A DNA stretch of 64,000 nt, taken from NCBI RefSeq assembly GCF_019203985.1, contig NZ_JAGSPD010000015.1:1-64000 (forward strand), read 5' to 3'. This document shows, piece after piece, positions 29,210-37,352 of the stretch. A model generated the notes under the pieces. It was not told where the DNA came from. It searched no databases and saw only the letters and a list, made by a program, of their open reading frames with translations. Within the stretch, counting starts at the first letter, position 1. Each line of letters starts with the position of its first letter. Made by a program: the position numbers and the translations under genes. The DNA comes from Winogradskyella luteola (GTDB taxonomy: Bacteria; Bacteroidota; Bacteroidia; Flavobacteriales; Flavobacteriaceae).

Positions 29210-29229
29210 GTTCCCGCCTTCGCAGCAAT
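29210..29229. repeat. Degenerate copy of the 20-bp palindrome
   Basis: gttcccgccttcgcagcaat differs at three positions from the 20-mer at 6651 and 19591. It lies between two convergent stop codons; a 6-bp hairpin (aatgat with atcatt, about 29180-29196) lies just before it. Confidence 0.55.
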
Positions 29230-29235
29230 ATAGAT

Positions 29236-30216
29236 TTACTCTATATAACCCATCTCACGCATCCAATCGTCATTAAACATTTTACCAACGTAGCGGCTTC
29301 CGTGGTCGTGATATAATACTACAACAACATCCTGAGGCTTAAAATGTTCTTTTAACTGTAATACACCTTTAATAGCTGCTCCTGCCGAATTACCTAAAAA
29401 CATTCCTTCATCCTTTGCAAGTTTCTGTGTATAAACAGCGGCATCCTTATCTGTTACTTTTGTAAAACCGTCAATAATACTAAAGTCTACATTTTCTGGC
29501 AGAATATCTTCACCAATACCTTCGGTAACATAAGGATAGATTTCGTTTTCATCAAAGACTCCGGTTTCGTGATACTTCTTAAATACTGAACCGTAGGTGT
29601 CCACTCCCCAGATTTTAATATTTGGGTTTTGCTCTTTAAGGTACTTCCCAACTCCAGAGATAGTTCCGCCTGTACCTACTCCAACCACAAAATGCGTGAC
29701 CTTACCATCGGTCTGTTTCCAGATTTCTGGTCCTGTCGTTTGGTAATGTGCCTTGGCATTGCTTGGGTTATCGTATTGGTTAACATACCAAGAATTCGGA
29801 GTTTCCTCTCCTAAGCGCTTAGAAACCGAATAATAACTACGTGGATCATCTGGCTCTACATCTGTTGGACAAACAACCACCTCGGCTCCCACAGCCCTAA
29901 GTATATCCATTTTTTCTTTGGATTGCTTATCACTAATTACAAAAATACATTTGTAGCCTTTAACTATAGCTGCCAACGCCAAGCCCATACCTGTATTACC
30001 AGAAGTGCCCTCTATAATTGTTCCCCCAGGTTTTAGTCGTCCGTCAGCCTCAGCATCTTCAATCATCTGTAATGCCATACGGTCTTTTACGGAATTGCCT
30101 GGGTTAAAGGTTTCATATTTGGCCAATACCAAACATGGTAAATCTTCAACTAATTTGTTCATTTTTACCAGTGGTGTATTCCCTATCGTACCTAGTATAT
30201 TTTCTGCGTAGTCCAT
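29236..30216 (-). CDS. PLP-dependent cysteine synthase / cystathionine beta-synthase family enzyme
   Basis: This 326-residue fold-type II PLP enzyme has its Schiff-base lysine at K44 (NPGNSVKDRM), a substrate loop TSGNTG (71-76) and the phosphate loop GTGGT (179-183). It makes cysteine or cystathionine from an activated serine. No CBS regulatory domains are present. Its C-terminal HDHGSRYVGKMFNDDWM is typical of the cystathionine beta-synthase-like subgroup rather than classical CysK. A palindrome overlaps its likely -7 element. Confidence 0.9.
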   Translation of the reverse strand: MDYAENILGTIGNTPLVKMNKLVEDLPCLVLAKYETFNPGNSVKDRMALQMIEDAEADGRLKPGGTIIEGTSGNTGMGLALAAIVKGYKCIFVISDKQSKEKMDILRAVGAEVVVCPTDVEPDDPRSYYSVSKRLGEETPNSWYVNQYDNPSNAKAHYQTTGPEIWKQTDGKVTHFVVGVGTGGTISGVGKYLKEQNPNIKIWGVDTYGSVFKKYHETGVFDENEIYPYVTEGIGEDILPENVDFSIIDGFTKVTDKDAAVYTQKLAKDEGMFLGNSAGAAIKGVLQLKEHFKPQDVVVVLYHDHGSRYVGKMFNDDWMREMGYIE

Positions 30217-30221
30217 AATAC

Positions 30222-30241
30222 AAATTTGCGGTGCAAATTTA
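30222..30241 (-). promoter_or_regulatory. Promoter and palindrome upstream of the cysteine synthase gene
   Basis: aaatttgc (30222-30229) and gcaaattt (30233-30240) form a perfect 8-bp inverted repeat with a 3-nt centre. On the minus strand the same bases contain TAAATTTG (30241-30234), an exact -7 match, 18 nt before the ATG. The palindrome could be an operator. Confidence 0.4.
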
Positions 30242-30283
30242 AGTATAAAGTAACAAGTATAACGTTAAAAGTTATTTATGTTT

Positions 30284-31519
30284 TTAATCAAAGCGAATGG
30301 CCTTAACTGGTGAAATTTTAGAAATGATGATTGAAGGAATGAGAAGCATTAGCAGACAAGCAATAAATGTCCCTATATTTAGCAGTAAAATATAATCCCA
30401 ACAAATATACACTGGTGCTTCGCTAACATAATATGTATCAGGATTCAAGGGGAATAATTTAAAATATTTTTGGGCAAATAATAAGCCCAATCCTATAAGA
30501 TTTCCCCAAAGCAAGCCCAAACCAATTAAGTAAGATGCATTATAGAGAAACACCTTTCTAATGGTCCAGTTAGAACTGCCCAATGCTTTTAAAACACCAA
30601 TCATATTAGTACGCTCTAAGATAAGTACCAATAATGTTGTAATCATATTAATACCAGCTACTATAATCATAATAGCGATAATGACATTTGTGTTAGAGTC
30701 AAAAATCTTAATCCATTCAAAAATCGTGTAGTATTTTTGAGTTACTGGTCTTGCATTAAGAAGAGAGCCCACTTCTTTATATACCTGTGGTGTAATGTTA
30801 TCTAATTCTGAAAAATCATCTACGAAGACTTCAAAACTTCCTATTTCATTACTTTCCCATTTGTTGAGACGTTGGATATGACGCAAATCTGCAATACAGA
30901 ATTTTTCATCTAACTCCTGAAATCCAGAATTATAAATCCCAACAATATTAAAAGCCATAATACGCGTGCGCAATTCCTTTAAATCGTTAGTAAACAACAT
31001 CTGAAACTTATCACCAACATTAAACCCCAAACGATTGGCGATGTAACTGGAAATTAAAATATCTTCGTTTCGTTGCCCTGAAAAATCTGGCACACCACCT
31101 TCGACCAAAAACTCTTTGAAATAATCCCAATTATAATCTGCTCCGACACCTTTTACCACAACACCTTCAAAATTGGTTTCTGTTCTAATAACAGCGAATT
31201 TTGAAGCAACACCTTGTATATGCTTTACACCTTCAACGGCATTAAACTCAGGGTAAAAATCTTGGTGCATTGAAATGGGTACTTGAGATTCGTCTGAAGC
31301 ATTGGTATCATAGTTAGTAATTTCAATGTGGCCGTTAAAAGCCACAACTTTGTCTCTTATTTTTTGTTGCAAACCTAAACCAGTAGCAATAGCAATGAGC
31401 ATTACAATAATACCAATGGCAATTGCAGCGATGCCAATTTTAATTATTGGTGCCGAAACACTACTTTTATACGCTTTATTATCAATAATGCGTTTAGCTA
31501 TAAACAACTCAAAATTCAA
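30284..31519 (-). CDS. FtsX/LolE-type ABC transporter permease
   Basis: This is a 411-residue inner-membrane protein of the MacB/LolC/LolE class. One membrane helix near the N-terminus (IIKIGIAAIAIGIIVMLIAI) precedes a large periplasmic domain, and three C-terminal helices follow, including the FtsX-like segment ERTNMIGVLKALGSSNW. It probably works with an ABC ATPase in lipoprotein release. I place the start at a TTG giving (M)NFELFIAKRIIDNKAYKSS, which fits homologues. The frame also runs upstream to an ATG at 31678, but that would lie inside the divergent namZ gene. Confidence 0.88.
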   Translation of the reverse strand: MNFELFIAKRIIDNKAYKSSVSAPIIKIGIAAIAIGIIVMLIAIATGLGLQQKIRDKVVAFNGHIEITNYDTNASDESQVPISMHQDFYPEFNAVEGVKHIQGVASKFAVIRTETNFEGVVVKGVGADYNWDYFKEFLVEGGVPDFSGQRNEDILISSYIANRLGFNVGDKFQMLFTNDLKELRTRIMAFNIVGIYNSGFQELDEKFCIADLRHIQRLNKWESNEIGSFEVFVDDFSELDNITPQVYKEVGSLLNARPVTQKYYTIFEWIKIFDSNTNVIIAIMIIVAGINMITTLLVLILERTNMIGVLKALGSSNWTIRKVFLYNASYLIGLGLLWGNLIGLGLLFAQKYFKLFPLNPDTYYVSEAPVYICWDYILLLNIGTFIACLLMLLIPSIIISKISPVKAIRFD

Positions 31520-31529
31520 AACCTCTGAT

Positions 31530-32837
31530 ATGCGTTTTAAGGTTTTCAAAAATACAGTTTTATTATTTGTTTTATTAGTGATTTCTTGTGCAGGAAAAGT
31601 GGAAAATAAGAAACATGAAGAGAAAATGAGAAAAAACACTTCAACTGCGCTCAGTGTGAACGAGAATGAAAATGACAAAGCTATAATTGTTGGTGCTAAC
31701 AGAACGGCTTCATATTTACCTTTATTGCAAGGTAAACGTGTTGGTGTGGTGTCTAATCAGACGAGTGTGATTAAAGTTGAAAGAAAATCTAGTGGCTTAA
31801 AAAATAGTGAAGCTTCAGGAATTGAAATTAAAACCATTAGATATGAGCATATCGTTGATTCCCTTTTAAAATTAAACATTAACATTAAAAAAGTATTCTC
31901 ACCAGAGCATGGGTTTAGAGGCACTGCAGATGCTGGTGAAAATGTAAAAGATGGAGTAGACACTAAAACACAGTTGCCTATTTTTTCGCTTCATGGAAAA
32001 CATAAAAAGCCCACTAAACAACAATTGGAGGACTTAGACATTATAGTCTTTGATATTCAGGATGTTGGCGTTCGTTTTTACACTTATATCTCAACTTTAC
32101 ATTATGTGATGGAGGCCTGTGCAGAGAATAACGTTCCGTTACTTATTTTAGATCGTCCAAATCCAAATGGTAATTATGTGGATGGACCTGTATTAGAAAA
32201 AGTGCATAGTAGCTTTTTAGGAATGCACCCCATTCCTCTAGTTCACGGTATGACAATTGGCGAATATGCAAAAATGATCAATGGAGAAGCTTGGTTAAAT
32301 AATGGGGTAAAGTGCAACATTACTATTGTAGATATGGAAAACTATACACATCAAAGCAGTTATAGTTTACCTATAAGACCTTCACCTAATTTACCAAACG
32401 ACCAATCTATATTATTATATCCAAGTTTAGGTTTGTTTGAAGGTACTAACATTAATGCAGGTCGTGGAACAGAGTTTCAATTTCAACGTTATGGCGCACC
32501 ATTTTTAGATAAAACATATTATACGTTTAACTATACTCCAAAGCCAAATTTTGGCTCTAAAAATCCTAAACACAGAAATGAAGTTTGCTATGGCGTAGAT
32601 TTGTCCAATGTACAAGCTAAAAGACAATTTACTTTAAAATATGTTATTGATGCTTACAATCGTGCTACAGATAAGTCCAAGGTGTTTAATACAGCCAACT
32701 TTACAATTCATGCCGGAACAGCAAAACTACAACAACAAATAGAGTCTGGACTAAGCGAAGCTGAAATTAAAGCAAGTTGGAAATCTGACCTGGCTATTTA
32801 TAATAAAATTAGATCTAAGTATTTAATTTACAATTAG
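31530..32837 (+). CDS. namZ: DUF1343 / NamZ-type exo-beta-N-acetylmuramidase, lipoprotein
   Basis: This 435-residue protein starts with a lipoprotein signal (MRFKVFKNTVLLFVLLVISC, lipobox VISC). A linker and then the DUF1343 domain follow (GKRVGVVSNQTS, VFSPEHGFRG, DVGVRFYTYISTLHYVME, LDRPNPNG, EGTNINAGRGTEFQF). The family includes NamZ of Bacillus and Tannerella, which removes MurNAc from peptidoglycan fragments. The linker (about residues 34-45) is encoded by a copy of the interspersed repeat. I start at 31530; an upstream frame to 31326 is antisense to the permease gene. The stop overlaps the convergent neighbour by 4 nt. Confidence 0.9.
   Translation: MRFKVFKNTVLLFVLLVISCAGKVENKKHEEKMRKNTSTALSVNENENDKAIIVGANRTASYLPLLQGKRVGVVSNQTSVIKVERKSSGLKNSEASGIEIKTIRYEHIVDSLLKLNINIKKVFSPEHGFRGTADAGENVKDGVDTKTQLPIFSLHGKHKKPTKQQLEDLDIIVFDIQDVGVRFYTYISTLHYVMEACAENNVPLLILDRPNPNGNYVDGPVLEKVHSSFLGMHPIPLVHGMTIGEYAKMINGEAWLNNGVKCNITIVDMENYTHQSSYSLPIRPSPNLPNDQSILLYPSLGLFEGTNINAGRGTEFQFQRYGAPFLDKTYYTFNYTPKPNFGSKNPKHRNEVCYGVDLSNVQAKRQFTLKYVIDAYNRATDKSKVFNTANFTIHAGTAKLQQQIESGLSEAEIKASWKSDLAIYNKIRSKYLIYN
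31547..31554 (-). promoter_or_regulatory. -7 element for the permease gene, inside namZ coding sequence
   Basis: TATTTTTG on the minus strand exactly matches TAnnTTTG and lies 27 nt before the TTG start codon. It is embedded in codons of the namZ signal peptide. No well-spaced upstream TTG was found. Confidence 0.35.
31637..31662. repeat. Interspersed repeat inside the namZ coding sequence
   Basis: cacttcaactgcgctcagtg followed by tgaacg is a copy of the 'ttcgactacgctcag' repeat family. It is read in frame as TSTALSVN in the linker after the lipidated cysteine. Confidence 0.75.
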
Positions 32838-33277
32838 TTATCATTACCTCTAATAGCAACTTTGGTTGGTTCAGTGGCTACTATCGTTTCTTTAGGAATG
32901 ACTTCAACTGTTTCTGACTTTGGTATATCCTTCAATATTTTTACCACAAAAACAATACGCTTAGGAGATTGTACAGCCACTAAAACGTGCTTCCCTTTCG
33001 GCAGCTTGTTTAGTGGCAATCTATAGTGCGTCGTATCCACGTAAACATCAAAATCCCTCCCATAATCTTTATTAATGGAATAGAGGTAATTTATTTTTTT
33101 ATCACTCTGAAGAATTAATGTGTCTTTGGTCGTATTGAGTTTGTGAATTAGACCTTTGGCCTGAATGTTTTTATTTTTCTCGAGCTTGGCATAAGGTTGC
33201 TGTGCTTGTGCATTAAGTGAAAAGCTCAATAGGAAAATGAGAATAATAACGAGACAGATACGGATTAAATTTTTCAA
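32834..33277 (-). CDS. Exported protein of unknown function
   Basis: This 147-residue protein has a clear signal peptide (MKNLIRICLVIILIFLLSFS, cleavage after LNAQA). The mature part is rich in lysine and beta-forming residues (LILQSDKKINYLYSINKDYGRDF) and has a C-terminal tail rich in V, E, T and P. I do not recognise a family. Its stop overlaps that of namZ (convergent, 4 nt), and a 161-bp AT-rich region without genes lies upstream. Confidence 0.7.
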   Translation of the reverse strand: MKNLIRICLVIILIFLLSFSLNAQAQQPYAKLEKNKNIQAKGLIHKLNTTKDTLILQSDKKINYLYSINKDYGRDFDVYVDTTHYRLPLNKLPKGKHVLVAVQSPKRIVFVVKILKDIPKSETVEVIPKETIVATEPTKVAIRGNDN

Positions 33278-33438
33278 TATAGTATAGTATAAGGTTATAC
33301 AAGAGTTTGTCTACCTCAACACTAATTAATCAATCCATTACAAACATAATTAGTTTAGGGGCTTAGAAAGTAAAAAATCCATCAACTACATAAAAACTAG
33401 AGGAAACGACTCTTTTTGTTAATAAAATGTTGATAAGT

Positions 33439-34308
33439 CTATTCTGAAAGAATTTTTATTAGCCGATCGGGATAATCCGTAATGATTCCATCAACTTCCC
33501 AGTGAATCATTTGCTTCATATTATCTTCGCTGTTTATAGTCCATGGAATTACTTGAAAACTTCGACTCTGAAACTCCCTAACCTCGTTTTGAGTTAGCAG
33601 TTTATAATATGGACTTATAATCTCTGGTTTATACGAAAGTTTTTCGAGTTTTGTTTTAATGATTTCGTCTTCATCAACCAGTAAAGCTACTTTCATTTTC
33701 GGTGCTTGCTTTTTTACTTCCTCAAGGATAGCCAAATCAAAGGATTGAAGGTTAATACGATTAAACATTCCATAATCTTTAATTTCATCTAGAACAATTT
33801 TCACATAGTTCTCAGGATAAGGTGTATAGATTCCGTAATATTCTACTTTAGACTTAATTTCTACATTGAAATGCACATCAGAACGTTTTGCCTTCACCAA
33901 TTCAAACACTTCTGAGAGAAGTGGTTTATAGGTTTTAAGTTTTTTTTGATCTGGATATGAAGGATGGAATTTAGAACCACAATCGAATTGTTTAATCTCT
34001 CGATGCGTCATTTTGTAGAGATTATAATACATATCCATTGAATCAGGGATTTCGTTTCCTTCTGCATTAAAACATATAGCACGACTCATAAAAGGCTCGT
34101 GAGAAACCACAACTTTGTTATTCTTGGTAATAGCTATATCTAACTCTAGGGTATTTACTCCTAGGTCAATGGCTTTTTCAAAGGCTGGTAAAGTGTTCTC
34201 GGGCAACAAACCTCTGCAGCCTCTATGTCCTTGAATATCGATTTGTTTACCTGAATTGCAACTCATCATTAAGCCTATTAGAACGACGGCAAAACTATTC
34301 TTCAACAT
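33439..34308 (-). CDS. Glycerophosphodiester phosphodiesterase, lipoprotein
   Basis: This 289-residue enzyme hydrolyses glycerophosphodiesters to glycerol-3-phosphate and an alcohol. It has a lipobox (LMMSC, Cys17), then the GDPD TIM-barrel motifs GHRGCRG (27-33), ENTLPAF (37-43), ELDI (55-58) and VVSHEP (67-72). The start MLKNSF is preferred; an ATG eight codons upstream is also possible. The start overlaps the end of the sterol-desaturase-like gene by 14 nt, so the two are translationally linked. Confidence 0.92.
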   Translation of the reverse strand: MLKNSFAVVLIGLMMSCNSGKQIDIQGHRGCRGLLPENTLPAFEKAIDLGVNTLELDIAITKNNKVVVSHEPFMSRAICFNAEGNEIPDSMDMYYNLYKMTHREIKQFDCGSKFHPSYPDQKKLKTYKPLLSEVFELVKAKRSDVHFNVEIKSKVEYYGIYTPYPENYVKIVLDEIKDYGMFNRINLQSFDLAILEEVKKQAPKMKVALLVDEDEIIKTKLEKLSYKPEIISPYYKLLTQNEVREFQSRSFQVIPWTINSEDNMKQMIHWEVDGIITDYPDRLIKILSE

Positions 34309-35140
34309 CTGCCGAGAGTGTAGGTTTTTCATATTTTTGAAAAGGTTGTTTCAATAATTCGCCAATGTGTCCGTTCTTTTTTTTATCTGGAAACACATCT
34401 ACCCCATACACCAATTTTTCACGTTCCATATACATATACGTTCCCAAAAGGCGATCCCAAACACTAAAGATATTACCATAATTAGAATCTGTATAAGGCA
34501 ATCTGTAATGATGATGAATTTTATGCATATCTGGAGAAACAACAATATAGCTCAAAGCTTTATCCAAACGCTTGGACATCTTAAGATTGGCATGCGTAAA
34601 CTGTGAAAAGACTAGGGACAAGGATTGATACAAAAACACTAAAGCAATGGGAGTGCCCACTATAAAAACACCAAAAAGTGTAAAGAAAAACCGTATTAAA
34701 CTCTCAATGGGATGATGTCTATTTGCTGTTGTTGTATCTACATTATGATCTGTATGATGCACCAAGTGCACCATCCAAAGCGGTTTTAATTTATGCTCTA
34801 CAAAATGTGCTAAATAAGCACCAAAAAAGTCCAATAGCAATACTCCCAACAGAGCATATAACCATAATGGCATATCCGGTAACCAGTTTATGATACCAAA
34901 ATTATTAGCCTCGACCCATTTAGAAGTTTCATACAACAGAAATGCAAGTGCAAAATTAATGACTACTGTGGTCAATGTAAAAAACAGATTCGGTAAGGCA
35001 TGCTGCCATTTATTGTATTTAAACTTAAACAATGGCACACCACTTTCAATAATCCAAAACAAAGCCAGTCCTCCGACAAGAATGAGGCTTCTGTGCTCCG
35101 AAGGAATGGTTTCAAAGTAATTTATAAGGTTTTCCAACAC
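34295..35140 (-). CDS. Fatty acid hydroxylase / sterol desaturase family membrane protein
   Basis: This 281-residue protein has four or more membrane segments and the di-iron histidine pattern of the family: HFVEH (112-116), HLVHHTDH (125-132), RHHP (141-144), HANL (183) and HKIHHH (206-211). It is predicted to hydroxylate or desaturate a membrane lipid using O2; the substrate is unknown. It is the middle gene of a tight three-gene operon (1 bp from the upstream gene, 14-nt overlap with the downstream phosphodiesterase), which suggests lipid remodelling. Confidence 0.92.
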   Translation of the reverse strand: MLENLINYFETIPSEHRSLILVGGLALFWIIESGVPLFKFKYNKWQHALPNLFFTLTTVVINFALAFLLYETSKWVEANNFGIINWLPDMPLWLYALLGVLLLDFFGAYLAHFVEHKLKPLWMVHLVHHTDHNVDTTTANRHHPIESLIRFFFTLFGVFIVGTPIALVFLYQSLSLVFSQFTHANLKMSKRLDKALSYIVVSPDMHKIHHHYRLPYTDSNYGNIFSVWDRLLGTYMYMEREKLVYGVDVFPDKKKNGHIGELLKQPFQKYEKPTLSADVEE

Positions 35141-35141
35141 A

Positions 35142-36044
35142 TTAAGAATTAAGATTGATTAGCTTCTGTGCTTTTTTCAAATCTACTGAAGAAATTTTAG
35201 ATTTCCATATTTCAGCTTTGTCATTATCGCCTAGGCTCATATGCACTGTGTAAAATAAAAATGCCATAAATGCGGTATTTGTGTTGTTTATATCTTCTGC
35301 ATCCATACGTTTTAACAACCTAAGAACCCGTCTTGGTCGCTTTAAAAGCAATAACTGTTGTATCTCTAGTAAATCGCAACGCTGTTGCAAAACGGCTTGA
35401 TCTTCTTTAGGTTCTGTTTTGGTTAATAATCGGGCTTCTTTTAAGTAAATTGTAGATAGATCTATAAGATCTTTTCTTTGGTTTTTATTGATATACATCG
35501 TGTAATCCATATACTTTGAAGCCAAGTAATATGCAGAAAAAAAGGTTTTTTCGTTATAATAGCCTTTTAGCTTTGGAGCTATAAACTCAGTGTTTAATCC
35601 ATATTTTTGAATAATTTTTGTAATGTTTTCAAGATCTTCCAGATATACATCAGACGCGTTTAAGATGTTACCGTTTATATCCATAATCTTTATGGAATTG
35701 TCGTTAAACTTATCGATATATTTTTGACTACGCTTACCTTTTATTTCATAATACATTGATCCGTATTTATTCTCACTAACTATCACAGGTATAAAGTATT
35801 TCCAAATTAAAGGACTTATATATTCGTCGGTGAACAAATTCTCAATAAACACGGTTCTTCCTTTATCATCATTTACAAAAACCGGATAAGTGTATTCTGT
35901 GGTACCTTCCCAAACCATAAGCACCATTTTATTCTCTACCATTGCCAACTTTTGGGCGATGTCTAAATTCGTCATCCACGCCTGGGAAAAAGATAGGTTA
36001 AAAGTAAAAAGGATAAATAGTGATTTTATAAGAAGGCTTTTCAT
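35142..36044 (-). CDS. Exported thioredoxin-like protein lacking CxxC
   Basis: This 300-residue protein has a signal peptide (LIKSLFILFTFNLSFSQA). The region from about 22 to 150 resembles a thioredoxin-fold domain (AQKLAMVENKMVLMVWEG, then IKIMDINGNIL) but has no CxxC. The C-terminal half is helical and TPR-like (AEIWKSKISSVDLKKAQKL). I do not recognise a named family. It heads the operon with the sterol-desaturase-like and GDPD genes and was probably cotranscribed with them. Confidence 0.75.
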   Translation of the reverse strand: MKSLLIKSLFILFTFNLSFSQAWMTNLDIAQKLAMVENKMVLMVWEGTTEYTYPVFVNDDKGRTVFIENLFTDEYISPLIWKYFIPVIVSENKYGSMYYEIKGKRSQKYIDKFNDNSIKIMDINGNILNASDVYLEDLENITKIIQKYGLNTEFIAPKLKGYYNEKTFFSAYYLASKYMDYTMYINKNQRKDLIDLSTIYLKEARLLTKTEPKEDQAVLQQRCDLLEIQQLLLLKRPRRVLRLLKRMDAEDINNTNTAFMAFLFYTVHMSLGDNDKAEIWKSKISSVDLKKAQKLINLNS

Positions 36045-36095
36045 AGCTATATTTTTATTCTGAACTGTATCAAAAATTATTCCGAAGAAATGGTA

Positions 36096-36590
36096 TTACA
36101 ATTGAATTCTTTTTTTCATGGCTTCCACAATATTAAAAGCCGCAGGACAAATGGCCACATTCTTTAACGTGAGGTTAGAAATTTGCTGAAACTTCTTTCT
36201 ATCCGTATGCGGAAATTCCCGGCATGCTTTTGGTCTTACCTCATAAATGGAACAGTAATTATCTGCACCCAAAAATGCACATGGAACAGACTGCAAAACA
36301 TAATCGTTCTCTTCATCTAAACGAAGATAAGTTTCTATAAACTTCTGCTCCTTCATTCTAAAAAACTTGGCAATACGACTAATATCTTTATCCATAAAAA
36401 GTGGGCCAGTAGTTTTACAGCAGTTGGCACATTCTAAGCAGTCGGTACGTTCAAATTCTTCTTCGTGCAACTCTTGCATAATGTAATCTAACTGTTTTGG
36501 CGGCTTTTTTTTAAGCTTGGTAAAAAAGCTTTTGTTTTCCTTATGCTTATCTTTGGCAAGCTTGGTTAGATTATTGATTTGTTCTTGCAT
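36096..36590 (-). CDS. YkgJ-type cysteine cluster protein
   Basis: This 164-residue protein of the CxxCxxCC family (putative zinc or iron chelation) has cysteines at 51, 54, 57 and 58 (CLECANCC), 104, 113, 123 (KACREFP) and 148. The family binds a metal or an Fe-S cluster and its members modify or mature unknown partners. It diverges from the methyltransferase gene across 58 bp and precedes the thioredoxin-like operon by 51 bp. Confidence 0.9.
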   Translation of the reverse strand: MQEQINNLTKLAKDKHKENKSFFTKLKKKPPKQLDYIMQELHEEEFERTDCLECANCCKTTGPLFMDKDISRIAKFFRMKEQKFIETYLRLDEENDYVLQSVPCAFLGADNYCSIYEVRPKACREFPHTDRKKFQQISNLTLKNVAICPAAFNIVEAMKKRIQL

Positions 36591-36620
36591 ATTGTAAAGA
36601 TAGTTAGAATGAGAAGTTGA

Positions 36621-36648
36621 ATCAAATTCAGCATGACAAAAATTTGAT
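36621..36648. promoter_or_regulatory. Inverted repeat abutting the methyltransferase start codon
   Basis: atcaaatt (36621-36628) and aatttgat (36641-36648) are perfect inverted repeats 12 bp apart; the second ends immediately before the ATG at 36649. This is a possible operator or translation-blocking hairpin in a 58-bp divergent gap. Confidence 0.35.
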
Positions 36649-37341
36649 ATGAAAGATGTCTTCGGAAAGGCTTTATTAGATTATTATCACGAAAATCATT
36701 TTGAAGATATCGTCACTTGGACCAATATCTCTGATAAAGATATTTTGCCACTTCTCTATTTATTCAGAAGTTTTTCTGAAATGCCTAAACTAGAAAAAGA
36801 AGCTTTAAGATTATGCAAAGGTACTATTCTCGATGTAGGCTGTGGATCTGGCTCCCATTCACTTTGGCTACAAAACAAGGGTTTTAATGTAAAAGCGATT
36901 GATCGTTCTAGAGGTGCCATTGAGGTAGCGCAACAGCGTGGTGTATTAAATACCGAATTGAAATCTTTATTGGACGAAACCGATACTTTTGATACTATTT
37001 TACTTTTAATGAATGGCACAGGAATCTTTCAAGAGGTTTCTCAAGTTTCTAAATACTTAAGGCATTTAAAATCTCTTTTAAGACCCAACGGACAAATTCT
37101 TATGGATTCTTCGGATATTTCATATATGTATAGTGATGGATTTGAAGCTGAAATTAAATCCGAAAGCAGATATTATGGAGAACTCGATTATTATATTAGT
37201 TACAAAGGTGAAGAAGAAGTCCCTATGAAATGGTTGTATCTCGATTTTGAAACCTTAAAAACAGCTTGTTTAACATTAGGATTACGCTGTGAAAAAGTTT
37301 TGGATGGTAAACATTTTGATTATTTGGCCAGACTATCTTAA
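36649..37341 (+). CDS. Class I SAM-dependent methyltransferase
   Basis: This 230-residue soluble protein has motif I LDVGCGSGSHS (61-71), an acidic loop after strand 2 (VKAIDRSRGAIEVA) and motif IV-like DTILLLMNGTG. The acceptor substrate is not apparent. It stands alone on the plus strand, with its stop 11 bp from that of the convergent amidohydrolase. Confidence 0.88.
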   Translation: MKDVFGKALLDYYHENHFEDIVTWTNISDKDILPLLYLFRSFSEMPKLEKEALRLCKGTILDVGCGSGSHSLWLQNKGFNVKAIDRSRGAIEVAQQRGVLNTELKSLLDETDTFDTILLLMNGTGIFQEVSQVSKYLRHLKSLLRPNGQILMDSSDISYMYSDGFEAEIKSESRYYGELDYYISYKGEEEVPMKWLYLDFETLKTACLTLGLRCEKVLDGKHFDYLARLS

Positions 37342-37352
37342 GTTATAATAGA

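Noticed and set aside
31520-31678. N-terminal extension of the permease to an ATG at 31678
   Set aside because: It would be antisense to the namZ signal peptide and reads through the interspersed repeat (SFSFTLSAVEVFF), a known repeat artefact.
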